The notes: a model not told the origin generated them from the letters alone. A stretch of 64,000 bases of DNA from Chloroflexota bacterium (GCA_026708115.1 JAPOVL010000039.1:62001-126000), one strand, 5' to 3'; numbered from the stretch's first letter, positions 26,071 through 35,296 are shown. Numbers and translations are program-made.

Positions 26071-27620
26071 CCGCCAGACTGCCTTCGGTCGAATTCCGCT
26101 CTCAAGATCGCGTCAAAGGCCGCGTTATCATGCGGCAGCCAGGCTTCGCTGATGTGCGACCCGGCATCAACCAGCAACTGCACGCAAGCGGCATGATCGC
26201 CGCCGCTGAGCCAGGTGTGCTGGCTGCCATAGAAGCAAGTTGTCAGCGGCGTGCCGCCGTAGCCATTGAGCGATTCCAGCGGCGGGTTGTCATCCTCATT
26301 TAGCAAGAGCGCGACAACTTCGTGATAGCCGTGGAAAGCCGCCCAATGCAAGGGCATCATGGCGTCGTCGTCACGGATGTGCAAGTTGAAACCCAGCGAC
26401 ACCATCAGCTTGACAACTTCAAGCTTGCCGGTCCAGGCGGCATGCAGCAATTGCCGCTGATCCGATTCTCCGAGTTGCGACACGATTTCGGGATTCGCGG
26501 CGACAATCTCTCGCGCCGCCTCCGCCTGCCCGGCCGCGCAGAACGCCAGCAATCTCACCTCCAGCGGACTCTGTTCTACTAGGTAGTCAAATATCTCGGC
26601 GCGTCCGTACTCCAGCGCAACTTGATGCGGGGACAAGCCCGCGCCGGAAAAGGCGTAGACGTATTGGTGCGAACCATCGGCCGTCGGCGTCAACTCGTAG
26701 CCGGCATGATTGACCCGCGCGCGGATGGCATGGGGATGCCGCTCCAGGGCCTCCTTGACCAAATCGAGTTCGCCAAGCACGACCGCGGCAAAGATATCGA
26801 CTGTCGCGCCGCGTTTGATTAATTTCCGCGCGGCAGCGTGATTGCCCTCGCCCATTTGCCATTGCAAGGCGGTGCTTTCGTGATCGTGATCGCGGGCTTC
26901 CAGATCCGCACCGCGTTCCAATAGCCAATCCATGACCGCCGGGTCCTGGGCATAGTGCAGAGGCACCTTGCCGTCGCCGCCGCGCCGGTTCACAATTGCC
27001 GGATCTTTTTCGTAGGTGTCATTCAGCCAATCGAGCCAGCCCTGCTCGGCCGCCGCGTGGGCGGTCACGGTAGAGCCACGTTCGATCAAGGCCCTCGCAA
27101 GCTCCGCCGACGCCACTTCCAGCACGTGAAAATCACCGGCCCACCATTGCGACATGGCGTTGATGTCGGCGCCGTGCCTGAGCAGCACATCGACCACGTC
27201 CAGGTCGCTTTTGGCGATGATGACGGCTGTTGATCCGAAATCGAAATGCGGATCGTCCAGGGTCTGGCGCAGTTCAGGATGTGCGACCAGCAAGCTATCG
27301 AGCCCGGCCGCGTCGCGCGCGTATACCAATTGTTTGAACTGCTCCAAAGCATCTCCGTAGTCGACATTCTTCAGCTTGATCGCCAGGCGCAATGCGCCCC
27401 AGCTTTTCAGGCCGTATTCGCGGGCGATGACCGTCTGCGCGTCCTTAAGCGAAAGGGGGTATGCGGGCAGCTCGGTACTCTCAAGATGCTGGACCTGCGG
27501 CAGATGTTGACGGACGCGGTCGATCGCTTCGTCGTCTCCCGCGCGGAACGATCTAAGCAGCTGCGCTGCTTTTTCCTCTTGCTGGGTTAGAATGAAATTT
27601 TGCAGTAATGTTTTGTTCAT
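26067..27620 (-). CDS. Ankyrin-repeat protein
   Basis: Protein of 517 residues built from ankyrin-type helix pairs, a scaffold for protein-protein contact. Repeats are seen as DVVDVLLRHGADINA, LARALIERGSTVTA, VMDWLLERGADLEARD, AARKLIKRGATVDI, EVVKLMVSLGFNLHIRD and EVVALLLNEDD; the spacing is irregular with non-ankyrin inserts. The first 80 residues form a separate helical part (QQEEKAAQLLRSFRAGDDEAI). No signal peptide, so cytosolic. Partner is unknown. The next minus-strand gene upstream, 5 bases before its start, codes for a pentapeptide-repeat protein; the two repeat proteins likely share a transcript. Confidence 0.88.
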   Translation of the reverse strand: MNKTLLQNFILTQQEEKAAQLLRSFRAGDDEAIDRVRQHLPQVQHLESTELPAYPLSLKDAQTVIAREYGLKSWGALRLAIKLKNVDYGDALEQFKQLVYARDAAGLDSLLVAHPELRQTLDDPHFDFGSTAVIIAKSDLDVVDVLLRHGADINAMSQWWAGDFHVLEVASAELARALIERGSTVTAHAAAEQGWLDWLNDTYEKDPAIVNRRGGDGKVPLHYAQDPAVMDWLLERGADLEARDHDHESTALQWQMGEGNHAAARKLIKRGATVDIFAAVVLGELDLVKEALERHPHAIRARVNHAGYELTPTADGSHQYVYAFSGAGLSPHQVALEYGRAEIFDYLVEQSPLEVRLLAFCAAGQAEAAREIVAANPEIVSQLGESDQRQLLHAAWTGKLEVVKLMVSLGFNLHIRDDDAMMPLHWAAFHGYHEVVALLLNEDDNPPLESLNGYGGTPLTTCFYGSQHTWLSGGDHAACVQLLVDAGSHISEAWLPHDNAAFDAILRAEFDRRQSGG

Positions 27621-27624
27621 GGCT

Positions 27625-28230
27625 TTATCCTGTAAATCGCCTCATATCGGTCTCGGAAGACCAATTTGTTCCGTCGGGAAGTATGGTGTTTTGGTCAAAT
27701 ATTGCGTCTGTTAAGTTCGCGCCCTTTAATACCGCCTCCGACAAATCCGCCCCCAAAAAATATACCCCCGTCAAATTCACTCGTGAAAAATTCGCATATG
27801 CCAACTTGGCATAGGTCAGAACTACCCCCGACAGATCGGAGGCTGTCAGGTCTGTACCCACAAGAAAGATGCCCCACATATTCGCGCCGGAACAGGCTGC
27901 GCCGGTTAGCTTGGCTTCAATGACCTTTGCGCCCGATAAATTCGCATTGCTCAAGTTGGCGCCGGTCAGATCCGAATCTTCCAGAGCCACGCCAGATAGT
28001 TCTGCGCCAGATAAGTCCGCGTTGCTCAGGTTCGCGTATTGCATATATGCGCCGGACAATCTGGTTTTCCGCAAGATAGCGCCCGACAGATTAGCCCACG
28101 GCAAGTCAGCCTCGCGCAAGTCCGCACCGGACAAAATCGAACCCGAGAAATCGGCCCTCGATAGATTCTCGGCTCGCAGTTTTAGGCGTCGCATATTGAC
28201 GCCGCTAAGCTCAGGGTACTGATTCAGCAC
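27625..28230 (-). CDS. Pentapeptide-repeat protein
   Basis: Right-handed beta-helix protein made of repeated A(D/N)LSx units (for example SRADFSGSILSGADLREADL and later repeats). About 30 repeats fill 201 residues, with a short non-repeat tail (DQNTILPDGTNWSSE) typical of the family. Some members mimic DNA and protect gyrase, most have no known role. A GTG at 28230 is the first usual start; the reading frame stays open upstream as KIAIRLKKLTREE, and the best ribosome site AAAGGAAG lies 20-40 bases before, next to ATA or ATC codons, so the real start may be earlier and unusual. Upstream of the ankyrin gene on the same strand. Confidence 0.85.
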   Translation of the reverse strand: MLNQYPELSGVNMRRLKLRAENLSRADFSGSILSGADLREADLPWANLSGAILRKTRLSGAYMQYANLSNADLSGAELSGVALEDSDLTGANLSNANLSGAKVIEAKLTGAACSGANMWGIFLVGTDLTASDLSGVVLTYAKLAYANFSRVNLTGVYFLGADLSEAVLKGANLTDAIFDQNTILPDGTNWSSETDMRRFTG

Positions 28231-28322
28231 TTCCTCGCGCGTCAGTTTCTTAAGTCTGATTGCTATCTTCCTTTCATGTAAATTGGCAAGCGATTGCTTC
28301 CAAGCTTAGTCCGGTTATCTTG

Positions 28323-29273
28323 TTAGTGAAATCCTCCCAGCACGCGCCGCAGCACATCGCCATCGACATTGCCGCCGCTGACCAGGACCGCGGTCACAGC
28401 ACGGTCGCGCGGCAGAATATCATGGAGCAGCGCCGCCACGCCGACCGACCCTCCGCCTTCGACCACCCAACCTTGCGTTTCGATCAAATAGCGCATGGCA
28501 GCGGCAATCTGTCGCTCGCTCACCAGGGCCACATCATCGACCAATCGCCGCGAGATGGGCACGGTGATTGAACCCGCTTCAATATCGCCGGAAAGCGCTT
28601 CCGCCAGCGTCTCCCAGATTTGCGGCTTATTGCTGCCATAGAAGAGGTTATACATAGCCGGCGCCGATTCGGCATTGACGCCGATGACCTTGATATCGGG
28701 CTTCAGGCCCTTGACTGCCGTAGCGACGCCCGCGATCAGTCCACCGCCGCTCACGGGCACAATCACACGCTCGACATTTGGCAATTGCTCCAGAATCTCC
28801 AGGCCGATGGTGCCGGCGCCCGCGATCACTTGCCGGTCGTTATATGGAGATATCCAGGTGCGGCCGTCGGCTACCCGGCGCAGCGCTTCGGCTTCGGCTT
28901 CGTCATAATTGTCGCCATAGAGTACCGCCTCGGCCCCATATTGACGAACATTGTCGATTTTTTTCCCGGGCGTGTTCGCGGGCATCAAGATCTGTGCCGA
29001 GGCGCCGGCCAGATGGGCGGCATAGGCAAGCGCGCCGGCGTGATTGCCCGATGATGCCGCGATGATACCCTTGTCGCGCGCGGCCTGATCGAGCGTCAGA
29101 ATGGCGTTGAGCGCGCCGCGGATCTTGAAGGAATGCGTCTTGTTGGCGTTTTCCAGCTTGAGCCAGGCCTTTTCACCCAGCTTGGGCGCGGCTTCCAGCG
29201 GCGTCGGCGGCAGGTGCGCCCCCAGGCGCTGCCTGGCGCGCAGGATGTCGCCCAGGGTGACAGGTTCGGGCAT
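28323..29273 (-). CDS. PLP-dependent threonine/serine dehydratase-like enzyme
   Basis: Fold-type II pyridoxal-phosphate enzyme of 316 residues. The PLP lysine lies in HSFKIRGALNA near residue 50, the substrate loop in ASSGNHAGALAYA, and the glycine-rich phosphate cup in VPVSGGGLIAGVA. Length and the absence of an ACT domain fit catabolic threonine dehydratase, serine racemase or hydroxyaspartate dehydratase. The ending VLVSGGNVDGD is standard. It is followed on the same strand, 3 bases upstream, by a sugar-isomerase-like gene, so both are likely co-transcribed. Actual substrate is not decided by sequence. Confidence 0.85.
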   Translation of the reverse strand: MPEPVTLGDILRARQRLGAHLPPTPLEAAPKLGEKAWLKLENANKTHSFKIRGALNAILTLDQAARDKGIIAASSGNHAGALAYAAHLAGASAQILMPANTPGKKIDNVRQYGAEAVLYGDNYDEAEAEALRRVADGRTWISPYNDRQVIAGAGTIGLEILEQLPNVERVIVPVSGGGLIAGVATAVKGLKPDIKVIGVNAESAPAMYNLFYGSNKPQIWETLAEALSGDIEAGSITVPISRRLVDDVALVSERQIAAAMRYLIETQGWVVEGGGSVGVAALLHDILPRDRAVTAVLVSGGNVDGDVLRRVLGGFH

Positions 29274-29276
29274 GGC

Positions 29277-30173
29277 TCACAAACCGATTTGCCGCAGGTA
29301 GTTGCGATTGCGCGCCGCCGATTCCAGCGGCGTGCCCAAGCCGGGCAATACATCCTGCTCAACCACGATCCAGCCGTCGTAAGCGATGGTATCCAGTTTA
29401 TGCAAGACGCCCGGAAAATCGACATCGCCCCTTCCCAATTCGGGGAAGATACCTTGTCCAACCGAAGCCGGGCCGTCCCAGCCGTATTGACGCGATTGCG
29501 CGGCCACGTCCGGGTCATGATCCTTGAAATGCACCAGCCAAATCCGGTCGGCGAAGGCTTCGATGTCGGCCAGGGGATCGCCGCCGCCAAAAGCCCAGTG
29601 CCCGGTATCAAAGACCAGGCCCAGCGTCTCGCTATCCGTCATTTCCATCAGACGCGCGGTTTCGGCCGGCGTTTCCACCCATGTGCCAATGTGATGATGA
29701 AAGACGGTGCGCAAGCCGGTCTCGTCCATGACGCGCCGCGCAACGGTGTCTGCGCCACGAGCAAAGACTTGCCAACCCGCTTCGTCCAGACCCAACTCTG
29801 GGGTAATGCGACCGGCGTTCAGAGTGCGTGTCGGATCAGCATAGGGATCGTTCCCGAGCACGATTTTGCATGTCTCGCCGCCAACCGCAGCCAGCAGTTG
29901 CGCGGTACGCACGCAATCGTCCGCGCTCTCTTGATGGCGATCGGCGTCATGAAGATAAACGCTCACCCAGGACGCCAGCAGCGCCAAGCTCCGGCGCGCC
30001 AGCTCTTCACTCAACTGAGCTGGGTCGGTGGGCATAAATCCCCAATCGCCCAATTCGGTACCGGCATAGCCGCTGGTTTCAATTTCATTGAGCACGCGCA
30101 CATAATCGTATCGTTCGCCTTCGATGTTCTCGATGACGCCCCAGGAACAGGGCGCATTCGCCACCTTTAGCAT
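29277..30173 (-). CDS. Xylose-isomerase-like TIM-barrel sugar isomerase/epimerase
   Basis: Protein of 298 residues from the AP-endonuclease-2 / sugar phosphate isomerase superfamily. The start [17 protein letters not shown], then [44 protein letters not shown] and VHFKDHD match IolE/IolI-like inositol enzymes, in which these residues bind a divalent metal and the sugar. Likely reaction is dehydration or isomerisation of a keto-inositol or sugar. It sits 3 bases upstream of the dehydratase-like gene on the same strand and is transcribed from a divergent promoter region shared with the aminotransferase gene. Confidence 0.85.
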   Translation of the reverse strand: MLKVANAPCSWGVIENIEGERYDYVRVLNEIETSGYAGTELGDWGFMPTDPAQLSEELARRSLALLASWVSVYLHDADRHQESADDCVRTAQLLAAVGGETCKIVLGNDPYADPTRTLNAGRITPELGLDEAGWQVFARGADTVARRVMDETGLRTVFHHHIGTWVETPAETARLMEMTDSETLGLVFDTGHWAFGGGDPLADIEAFADRIWLVHFKDHDPDVAAQSRQYGWDGPASVGQGIFPELGRGDVDFPGVLHKLDTIAYDGWIVVEQDVLPGLGTPLESAARNRNYLRQIGL

Positions 30174-30287
30174 TGTCGCCTCCGGAAACTTGCCCCAAAA
30201 CTGTTCTAAATGGTTTTGCCATTTGCGATCGTATATCCTGCCCGATCCAGCGCCGCGTCAAGTCGATAGCGGGGCGCCAATCCGCGC

Positions 30288-30315
30288 TTGAGTATAACAG
30301 CTTTTGGGCTACAAT
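30288..30315 (+). promoter_or_regulatory. Candidate promoter of the aminotransferase-dehydrogenase operon
   Basis: TTGAGT (30288-30293), a 16-base spacer and TACAAT (30310-30315), about 72 bases before the chosen ATG at 30387, in a divergent gap of 213 bases. Confidence 0.5.
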
Positions 30316-30386
30316 GCGGCTGATTGTGCGGTTTTTCACGGACCTGTACCGGTCCTGAGATTGAAAGGAAGGGGGCTCCCGGCAAG

Positions 30387-31499
30387 ATGCGCCAATTTGA
30401 TCATAAACGCTTGTTCCTTCCCGGACCCGTGGAGGTGCGCGAGGAAATCCTGCATGCGCAAAGTGCCTGGATGATCGGGCATCGAAGCGCCGAATTCGCG
30501 GATCTGTTCGCGCGCCTGCAAAGCAAGCTGCGCCAGGCCTTTTTCACGGAAAGCCGCGTCTATATCGGCGGATCCTCGGGCAGCGGCTTTTGGGAAGGCG
30601 CCTGCCGCAACGGCATCCGCGATGACCGGAAAGCGCTGCACCTGACCGGCGGCGCCTTCAGCGAGCGCTGGGCGCAGATTAGCAGGTCCAACGGCAAGTC
30701 CGTCGATTGCATCGACGTCCCCTGGGGACGCGCGCATACACCGGAGATGGTGGCCGAAGCGCTGGAGGAAGACAGTTACGACGCCGTCTGCGTCGTGCAC
30801 AACGAAACCAGCACCGGTGTTACCAATCCCCTGCGGGCAATTGGGGACGTCATTCGTCGCTATCCCGATACCTTGTATTTTGTGGACACCGTCAGCGGAT
30901 TCCTGGGAACGGAACTGCGCGCCGACGAATGGGGCATCGATATCGCGCTGACCTCGAGCCAGAAAGCCTTTGCCCTGCCGCCCGGGATTGCTTTCGCAGC
31001 GGTCAGCGATCGCGTGCTGGAACGCGCCAAAAGTATCCCCAACCGGGGCTACTATTTCGATTTCCTGACGCTGGAAAAATCCTTGCTCAAGAACAATACG
31101 CCTTCAACGCCGCCGGTGGCGCTGATGTTCGCGGCGGACTTGCAAATGGATCAGATCCTGACCGAGGGAATTGAGTCGCGCTGGCAACGTCACCAAGACA
31201 TGCGCGACGCCACGCATCGCTGGGCGCTCGACCGGGGTTTTGGTCTGTTCGCCCAGGAGGGCTATCGCAGCAATACCGTTACCACCGTGGAAAACCTGCT
31301 CAGCATCGACGTGGACGCAATGGATCGATTCATGCAGAAGGAAATTGGCTTTGCCATGGACAAGGGCTATGGGCAGATCAAAGGTACGACCTTTCGCTTG
31401 CCCCACATGGGCGATGTGACGATGGACATGCTGCGGGAAGTCCTGGACGGGATCGACGCTTTCATGACCCTTGACGAATCTGGAGCGCCGCGAACATGA
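30387..31499 (+). CDS. Alanine-glyoxylate / phosphoserine-type aminotransferase
   Basis: Class-V (fold-type I) PLP aminotransferase of 370 residues. Conserved parts: FLPGPVEVREEIL at the start, GGSSGSGFWEGA, VVHNETSTGVTNPL with a PLP-binding Asn/Asp region, FVDTVSGFLG and the catalytic Lys in SSQKAFALPPG near residue 198. The family covers serine-pyruvate, alanine-glyoxylate and phosphoserine aminotransferases; the overlap of 4 bases with a phosphoglycerate dehydrogenase-like gene favours a phosphoserine or serine/glyoxylate role. I chose ATG 30387 (GGGGG upstream) over an extended start at 30324 with no family match. Confidence 0.85.
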   Translation: MRQFDHKRLFLPGPVEVREEILHAQSAWMIGHRSAEFADLFARLQSKLRQAFFTESRVYIGGSSGSGFWEGACRNGIRDDRKALHLTGGAFSERWAQISRSNGKSVDCIDVPWGRAHTPEMVAEALEEDSYDAVCVVHNETSTGVTNPLRAIGDVIRRYPDTLYFVDTVSGFLGTELRADEWGIDIALTSSQKAFALPPGIAFAAVSDRVLERAKSIPNRGYYFDFLTLEKSLLKNNTPSTPPVALMFAADLQMDQILTEGIESRWQRHQDMRDATHRWALDRGFGLFAQEGYRSNTVTTVENLLSIDVDAMDRFMQKEIGFAMDKGYGQIKGTTFRLPHMGDVTMDMLREVLDGIDAFMTLDESGAPRT

Positions 31500-32458
31500 A
31501 TTACCAGGTTCTGGTTCCTGACAATGTCAATCAGAGAGCCATCGACATCCTGCGTAACTGCGACGGGATTCGCGTATCCGCGCCGGGCAAGCTGGAACGG
31601 CCTGCCCTGCTCGATGCTATAGTCGACGCCCATGCCATCATAATCCGCAGCGGCGTCAGGGCCGATGCCGAGCTGATCGAAGGCGCGGCAGATCTTAAAG
31701 CCATCGCGCGCGCGGGCGTCGGCGTCGACAATGTCGATCTTGCAGCGGCCAGCGCCAAGGGCATTGTGGTCATGAACACGCCCGGCGGCAACACGATCTC
31801 AACGGCCGAGCACAGCTTTGGCCTGATGATCGCCTTGTCCCGGCATATCGCGCAAGGGCACCAATCGCTCTTGGAAGGGCGCTGGGATCGAGCATCATTC
31901 GCCGGCGTCGAGCTCAAGGGCAAGACCCTGGGCATCATTGGGCTGGGGCGGATCGGCCAGGAGATCGCTACCCGCGCGCAGGCATTCGCAATGCGGGTCA
32001 TCGCGCATGATCCTTACCTGCCGCCGCAGGTCGCCGCGCAGATCAACGTGCCGCTGCTTGGACTCAACGAGGTCTATGCGGCGTCTGACTACCTGACGCT
32101 GCACGCGCTGGTGACGGATGAAACGCGCGGCATGATCAATGCCGAATCGATCGCCACGATGAAAAACGGCATTCGCATCATTAACGCGGCGCGCGGCGCG
32201 CTGATCAATTCGGCGGATTTGGCTGCGGCGCTGTCAAGCGAAAAGGTCGCGGGCGCCGCGCTGGATGTCTTCGAACAGGAACCCCCGCCGAGCGATCATC
32301 CCCTGATCGGCCATCCCAAGGTGATCCACACGCCGCACTTGGCTGCCAGCACCTCCGACGCCCAGGTGACCGTCGCGGTTGAAGCGGCGCAGTTGATCCG
32401 GGATTTTCTGCTCGAGGGCAAAACGGCGAACGTCTGCAATCCCGAAGTTTTGTCTTAA
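31496..32458 (+). CDS. D-2-hydroxyacid dehydrogenase, D-3-phosphoglycerate dehydrogenase-like
   Basis: NAD-dependent dehydrogenase of 320 residues. Catalytic Arg in RGALINSADL region near 233, Glu in DVFEQEPPP and His in HTPHLAAST are all present; the Rossmann motif is GLGRIGQEIA and the substrate loop VMNTPGGNTISTAE. No ACT regulatory domain is present, so it is a short form like many bacterial phosphoglycerate dehydrogenases and glyoxylate/hydroxypyruvate reductases. Together with the preceding aminotransferase gene, with which it overlaps by 4 bases (ATGA), it would form the first steps of serine synthesis or its reverse. The repeat 32496-32519 follows the stop. Confidence 0.85.
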   Translation: MNYQVLVPDNVNQRAIDILRNCDGIRVSAPGKLERPALLDAIVDAHAIIIRSGVRADAELIEGAADLKAIARAGVGVDNVDLAAASAKGIVVMNTPGGNTISTAEHSFGLMIALSRHIAQGHQSLLEGRWDRASFAGVELKGKTLGIIGLGRIGQEIATRAQAFAMRVIAHDPYLPPQVAAQINVPLLGLNEVYAASDYLTLHALVTDETRGMINAESIATMKNGIRIINAARGALINSADLAAALSSEKVAGAALDVFEQEPPPSDHPLIGHPKVIHTPHLAASTSDAQVTVAVEAAQLIRDFLLEGKTANVCNPEVLS

Positions 32459-32495
32459 TTTAGCCCTACCCCAAGCTCCTCCCTGAATTAATTTT

Positions 32496-32519
32496 CGTGC
32501 GACCGAATCGGTCGCTCAC
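32496..32519. repeat. Palindromic repeat between convergent genes
   Basis: CGTGCGACCGAATCGGTCGCTCAC: a divergent copy of the dispersed GGGCGACC/GGTCGCCC palindrome, located just between the stops of the dehydrogenase and the mannonate-dehydratase-like gene, where it could form a hairpin in both transcripts. Symmetric over the central 16 bases. Confidence 0.6.
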
Positions 32520-32535
32520 AATTGTCGCAAGTGGC

Positions 32536-33741
32536 CTAGGGCCGCGCCGGACTGCCGTCGGGCAGGCGCGTCTGCGTCCAGTCCTCGATGATGTCCGCGG
32601 GAGGATACTTCGCCGCCAATTCTTCGTCGATATCGATTCCGAGCCCGGGCTTGTCATTCGGATACAGGTAGCCGTCCTCGACAACGGGCAAACCGGGGAA
32701 GATCGCGTAGTCAAGCTCGGAAGGGCGATACCATTCCTGGATACCAAAATTGGGATGCCACAAATCGAGCTGCAGGTTGGCCGCGTGACCAACCGGCGAG
32801 GTATCGCTCGGACCATGCCAGGCGGTGCGAACGCCGTACATATCCGCGAAGATCGCCACATTGCGGGCCGGCGTGATGCCGCCCATCTGACTGATATGCA
32901 TGCGAATGAAATCAATCAGGCGCTCTTGAATCAGCAATTGCCATTCATGGGGATTGTTGAACAACTCACCCATGGCCAGCGGCGTGGCGGATTGCGCGCG
33001 TATCATACGGAACCAGGCGATGTCTTCTGGCGCCAAAGCGTCTTCCAGGAAAAACAGCTTGAAGGGCTCGACGTCTTTGGCGAATTGCACGGCTTGTATT
33101 GGCGCCAGGCGTTCGTGAATATCGTGCAGCAACTCAATCTGATCGCCGACCTGTCCTCGCACATGCTCGATCATTTCCAGCGTGCGGCGCGCGTAGTCGC
33201 GCGGGTCAAAATAGGCGCCCGGCGGCGCGTTCTTCGGTTTGCTCATGGGGCTGCCTTTGCCGCCGTATCCGCCCAGCTGAATACGAACGTAGCGAAAGCC
33301 CGCCTCCATGTAGGCGCGGACGTTATCGGCGACTTCTTCTTTGGAGTCGCCGTCGGCATGCACATAAACATGCGCCGCCCCGCGCGATTTGCCGCCCAGC
33401 AAATCGTAAACCGGCATGCCGGCTCGCTTGCCCTTGATATCCCACAAGGCTTGATCGACGCCGGAAATCGCGTTGTTCAGCACGGGACCGTTGCGCCAAT
33501 AGCCGTGCACCATCGACATGTTCCAGATCTCTTCGATGCGGTCGACATCGCGACCAAGCAAGAAGGGTTTCAAATGACGCTCGATGGCTGCCGCTACCGC
33601 GAAAATGCGCTGCGTGAAGGTGGCGCATCCGAGGCCATACAAGCCCGGCTCGGACGTCGTGACTTTGACTATCGCCTGCCGCGACTTGCCCGGCTGGGTC
33701 AAGATGACTTGGACATCCGCAATCGTTACTGGTTTTGGCAT
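32536..33741 (-). CDS. Enolase-superfamily protein, mannonate dehydratase/RspA-like
   Basis: Sugar-acid dehydratase of the mandelate racemase group, 401 residues. Conserved pieces: HGYWRNGPVLNNAISGVDQALWDIKG-type segment, DIHERLAP (first metal Asp and base region), FLEDALAPED (second metal ligand), MGELFNN (third) and HGPSDTSPVGHAAN with the catalytic His. These match D-mannonate dehydratases and RspA; both dehydrate D-mannonate or related C6 acids. The start chosen is ATG 33741 (GGGGAG 7 bases upstream); an extension to 33789 has no family similarity. Its stop faces the dehydrogenase stop. Confidence 0.9.
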   Translation of the reverse strand: MPKPVTIADVQVILTQPGKSRQAIVKVTTSEPGLYGLGCATFTQRIFAVAAAIERHLKPFLLGRDVDRIEEIWNMSMVHGYWRNGPVLNNAISGVDQALWDIKGKRAGMPVYDLLGGKSRGAAHVYVHADGDSKEEVADNVRAYMEAGFRYVRIQLGGYGGKGSPMSKPKNAPPGAYFDPRDYARRTLEMIEHVRGQVGDQIELLHDIHERLAPIQAVQFAKDVEPFKLFFLEDALAPEDIAWFRMIRAQSATPLAMGELFNNPHEWQLLIQERLIDFIRMHISQMGGITPARNVAIFADMYGVRTAWHGPSDTSPVGHAANLQLDLWHPNFGIQEWYRPSELDYAIFPGLPVVEDGYLYPNDKPGLGIDIDEELAAKYPPADIIEDWTQTRLPDGSPARP

Positions 33742-33754
33742 GACTGTCTCCCCA

Positions 33755-34066
33755 TCACTCAGTCCCTGCGCCCGTTGATTCCGCGCCACTCATTTGCTCT
33801 ATATCCTGTGCGAACTTAATGATGGTAGTCAGCGGACGTGGGTCGCGCCCCAAGTAGTCAAGCGCCTCGGCGTCCTGGTCGCTCCATTTCCAGATATCGA
33901 CAAAGGATTCGACGGGTTTGTGGGTCTTGTCTTTACCTTCGAAGGGCAGATTGTACTTGGAGTTGGAGGGCGGGTCCAGATAGATGAGATCGACAGATTC
34001 GTCGGGCGGCGCCACCGGGTCATTGAGGATATCCAGGCGGTCCGCGGCAAAGAGGATGCGGTTCAT
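33755..34066 (-). pseudogene. N-terminal fragment of a DNA adenine methyltransferase
   Basis: A 103-residue minus-strand frame begins MNRILFAADRLDILND and contains DLIYLDPPSNSKYNLPF, the (D/N)PP(Y/F) catalytic motif of adenine- or cytosine-N4-type DNA methyltransferases, followed by FVDIWKWSDQDAEALDYLG, also seen in such enzymes. The full enzyme is several hundred residues; the SAM-binding and target-recognition parts are missing, so this is a remnant. The motif reads DPPS instead of DPPY/F, another sign of decay. No restriction gene is nearby. The mandelate-racemase-like gene starts 14 bases beyond its end. Confidence 0.65.
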
Positions 34067-34097
34067 GAGGGGATTGAATTCAATGCGGCCAATGGTA

Positions 34098-34331
34098 CTA
34101 TCGCGCGTAATTCAGGAACAAAGCAACGGCAATTCCAAACAGCGTTATCATCATGCCGACAACCGCAAGCTGAGTCGCTATCACCCACATCACAATAAGG
34201 CGTGTATGACGCTCCAGATCCGCCTTGGTTGCAAAGTGCGGTAGTTCCTTTTCTAAAGTAGTTTCCACCTTTGTTACCCGCTCCAGCATCGGCGATTCCT
34301 GATGCATTGTATTCCCCGCGCTCGCCATCAA
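34098..34331 (-). CDS. Small coiled-coil membrane protein (DUF1640-like motif)
   Basis: Protein of 77 residues: an acidic/basic coiled-coil start (LERVTKVETTLEKELPHFATKADLERHTR) followed by one membrane helix (VMWVIATQLAVVGMMITLFGIAVALFL). The FATKADLER stretch is typical of DUF1640/CCDC90-type coiled-coil proteins. No enzyme or transport role is visible. Three Met codons (34331, 34328, 34304 and later) could serve as start. It lies between the methylase fragment and a hydrolase gene on the same strand; no operon is obvious. Confidence 0.6.
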   Translation of the reverse strand: MMASAGNTMHQESPMLERVTKVETTLEKELPHFATKADLERHTRLIVMWVIATQLAVVGMMITLFGIAVALFLNYAR

Positions 34332-34359
34332 TTGTCCCTCATCATTTGGCCTGAGCCAA

Positions 34360-35172
34360 TTATAACACCCGGCAGCGATTGGTCAATTTGCCGATGCCCG
34401 CGATCGCGACACTGACAACGTCGCTATCGCCCAGGAACTGCGGTGGATCCGCCGCCTTGCCCACACCGGAAGGCGTGCCGGTCAGGATCATGTCGCCCGG
34501 ATTCAGCGTGAAGGCGCGGGACAAGAATTCTATTAATAGGCGCACGGTGAAAATCATGTTCGCCGTTGAGCCGTTTTGCTTCTCTACGCCGTTGACTGTT
34601 GTCATGATGGTCAGGTCTTGCGGATCGGCGATCTCATCCGCCGTGACGATACATGGACCGATCGGGCAAAAGGTGTCCAAGCCCTTGGCCCGCGTCCATT
34701 GCTTGTCGCGGGTTTGCAAATCGCGCGCCGAGACGTCATTGGCGACGGTGTAACCAAACACGTAATCAAGCGCGTCTTCCCGCGAGACGCGGCGCGCAGT
34801 CTTGCCTATGATGACCGCCAGCTCGCCTTCCCAATCCACTTGCGAAGTCAAGTCGCCTTCCCATTCGATCTGATCGCCATCGCCGATGACCGCGCTCGGC
34901 ATAATCGCGAAGACCAGCGGCTCGGATGGCACCTCGTTATTTAACTCGCGCGCGTGCTCCACATAGTTGCGCCCGATCGCCAGGATCTTGCCCGGCCGCA
35001 ACGGCGGCCCGATCCGAACCTCGGCCAGTGCGTCGCGCTCGCCCTTTGGAGCCGCGCGGCTGCCGGCTTTGATCAAGGACATTATGTCTGGCGCATCTAG
35101 GCGCAGGATGTCTTCGCCATCGAGGATTCCGACCCGGCTTCGTCCCCGCGCAATGTAGCTAAGCAGTTTCAT
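34360..35172 (-). CDS. Fumarylacetoacetate hydrolase-family enzyme
   Basis: Metal-dependent C-C bond hydrolase or decarboxylase of the FAH family, 270 residues. Seen: GKILAIGRNYVEHARE (start of the core), PLVFAIMPSAVIG, VDWEGELAVIIGK with metal ligands Glu-x-Glu type, YTVANDVSARDLQ, and TGTPSGVGKA near the end. The family includes acylpyruvate hydrolases, oxaloacetate decarboxylases and 2-keto-3-deoxy dehydratases/hydratases; a role in degrading an aromatic or sugar-acid intermediate is possible. ATG 35172 is used; a 93-residue extension upstream lacks any match. Confidence 0.9.
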   Translation of the reverse strand: MKLLSYIARGRSRVGILDGEDILRLDAPDIMSLIKAGSRAAPKGERDALAEVRIGPPLRPGKILAIGRNYVEHARELNNEVPSEPLVFAIMPSAVIGDGDQIEWEGDLTSQVDWEGELAVIIGKTARRVSREDALDYVFGYTVANDVSARDLQTRDKQWTRAKGLDTFCPIGPCIVTADEIADPQDLTIMTTVNGVEKQNGSTANMIFTVRLLIEFLSRAFTLNPGDMILTGTPSGVGKAADPPQFLGDSDVVSVAIAGIGKLTNRCRVL

Positions 35173-35277
35173 TCGCACCCCCGTCACTGTGCACTTGAAG
35201 TCTGGCAAGTCTAACAAAGCCGATGAGTTCCGACTAGTTAGGCGCCGATTTCGCAACTGTGAGAGTCCCCTGTCACG

Positions 35278-35283
35278 TATAAT
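35278..35283 (+). promoter_or_regulatory. Candidate -10 box for the lipoprotein gene
   Basis: TATAAT 53 bases before the TTG start at 35336. The best -35 at 17 bases (AACTGT) is poor, so activator or alternative sigma control is possible. Confidence 0.4.
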
Positions 35284-35296
35284 CTGATAGAATAAC

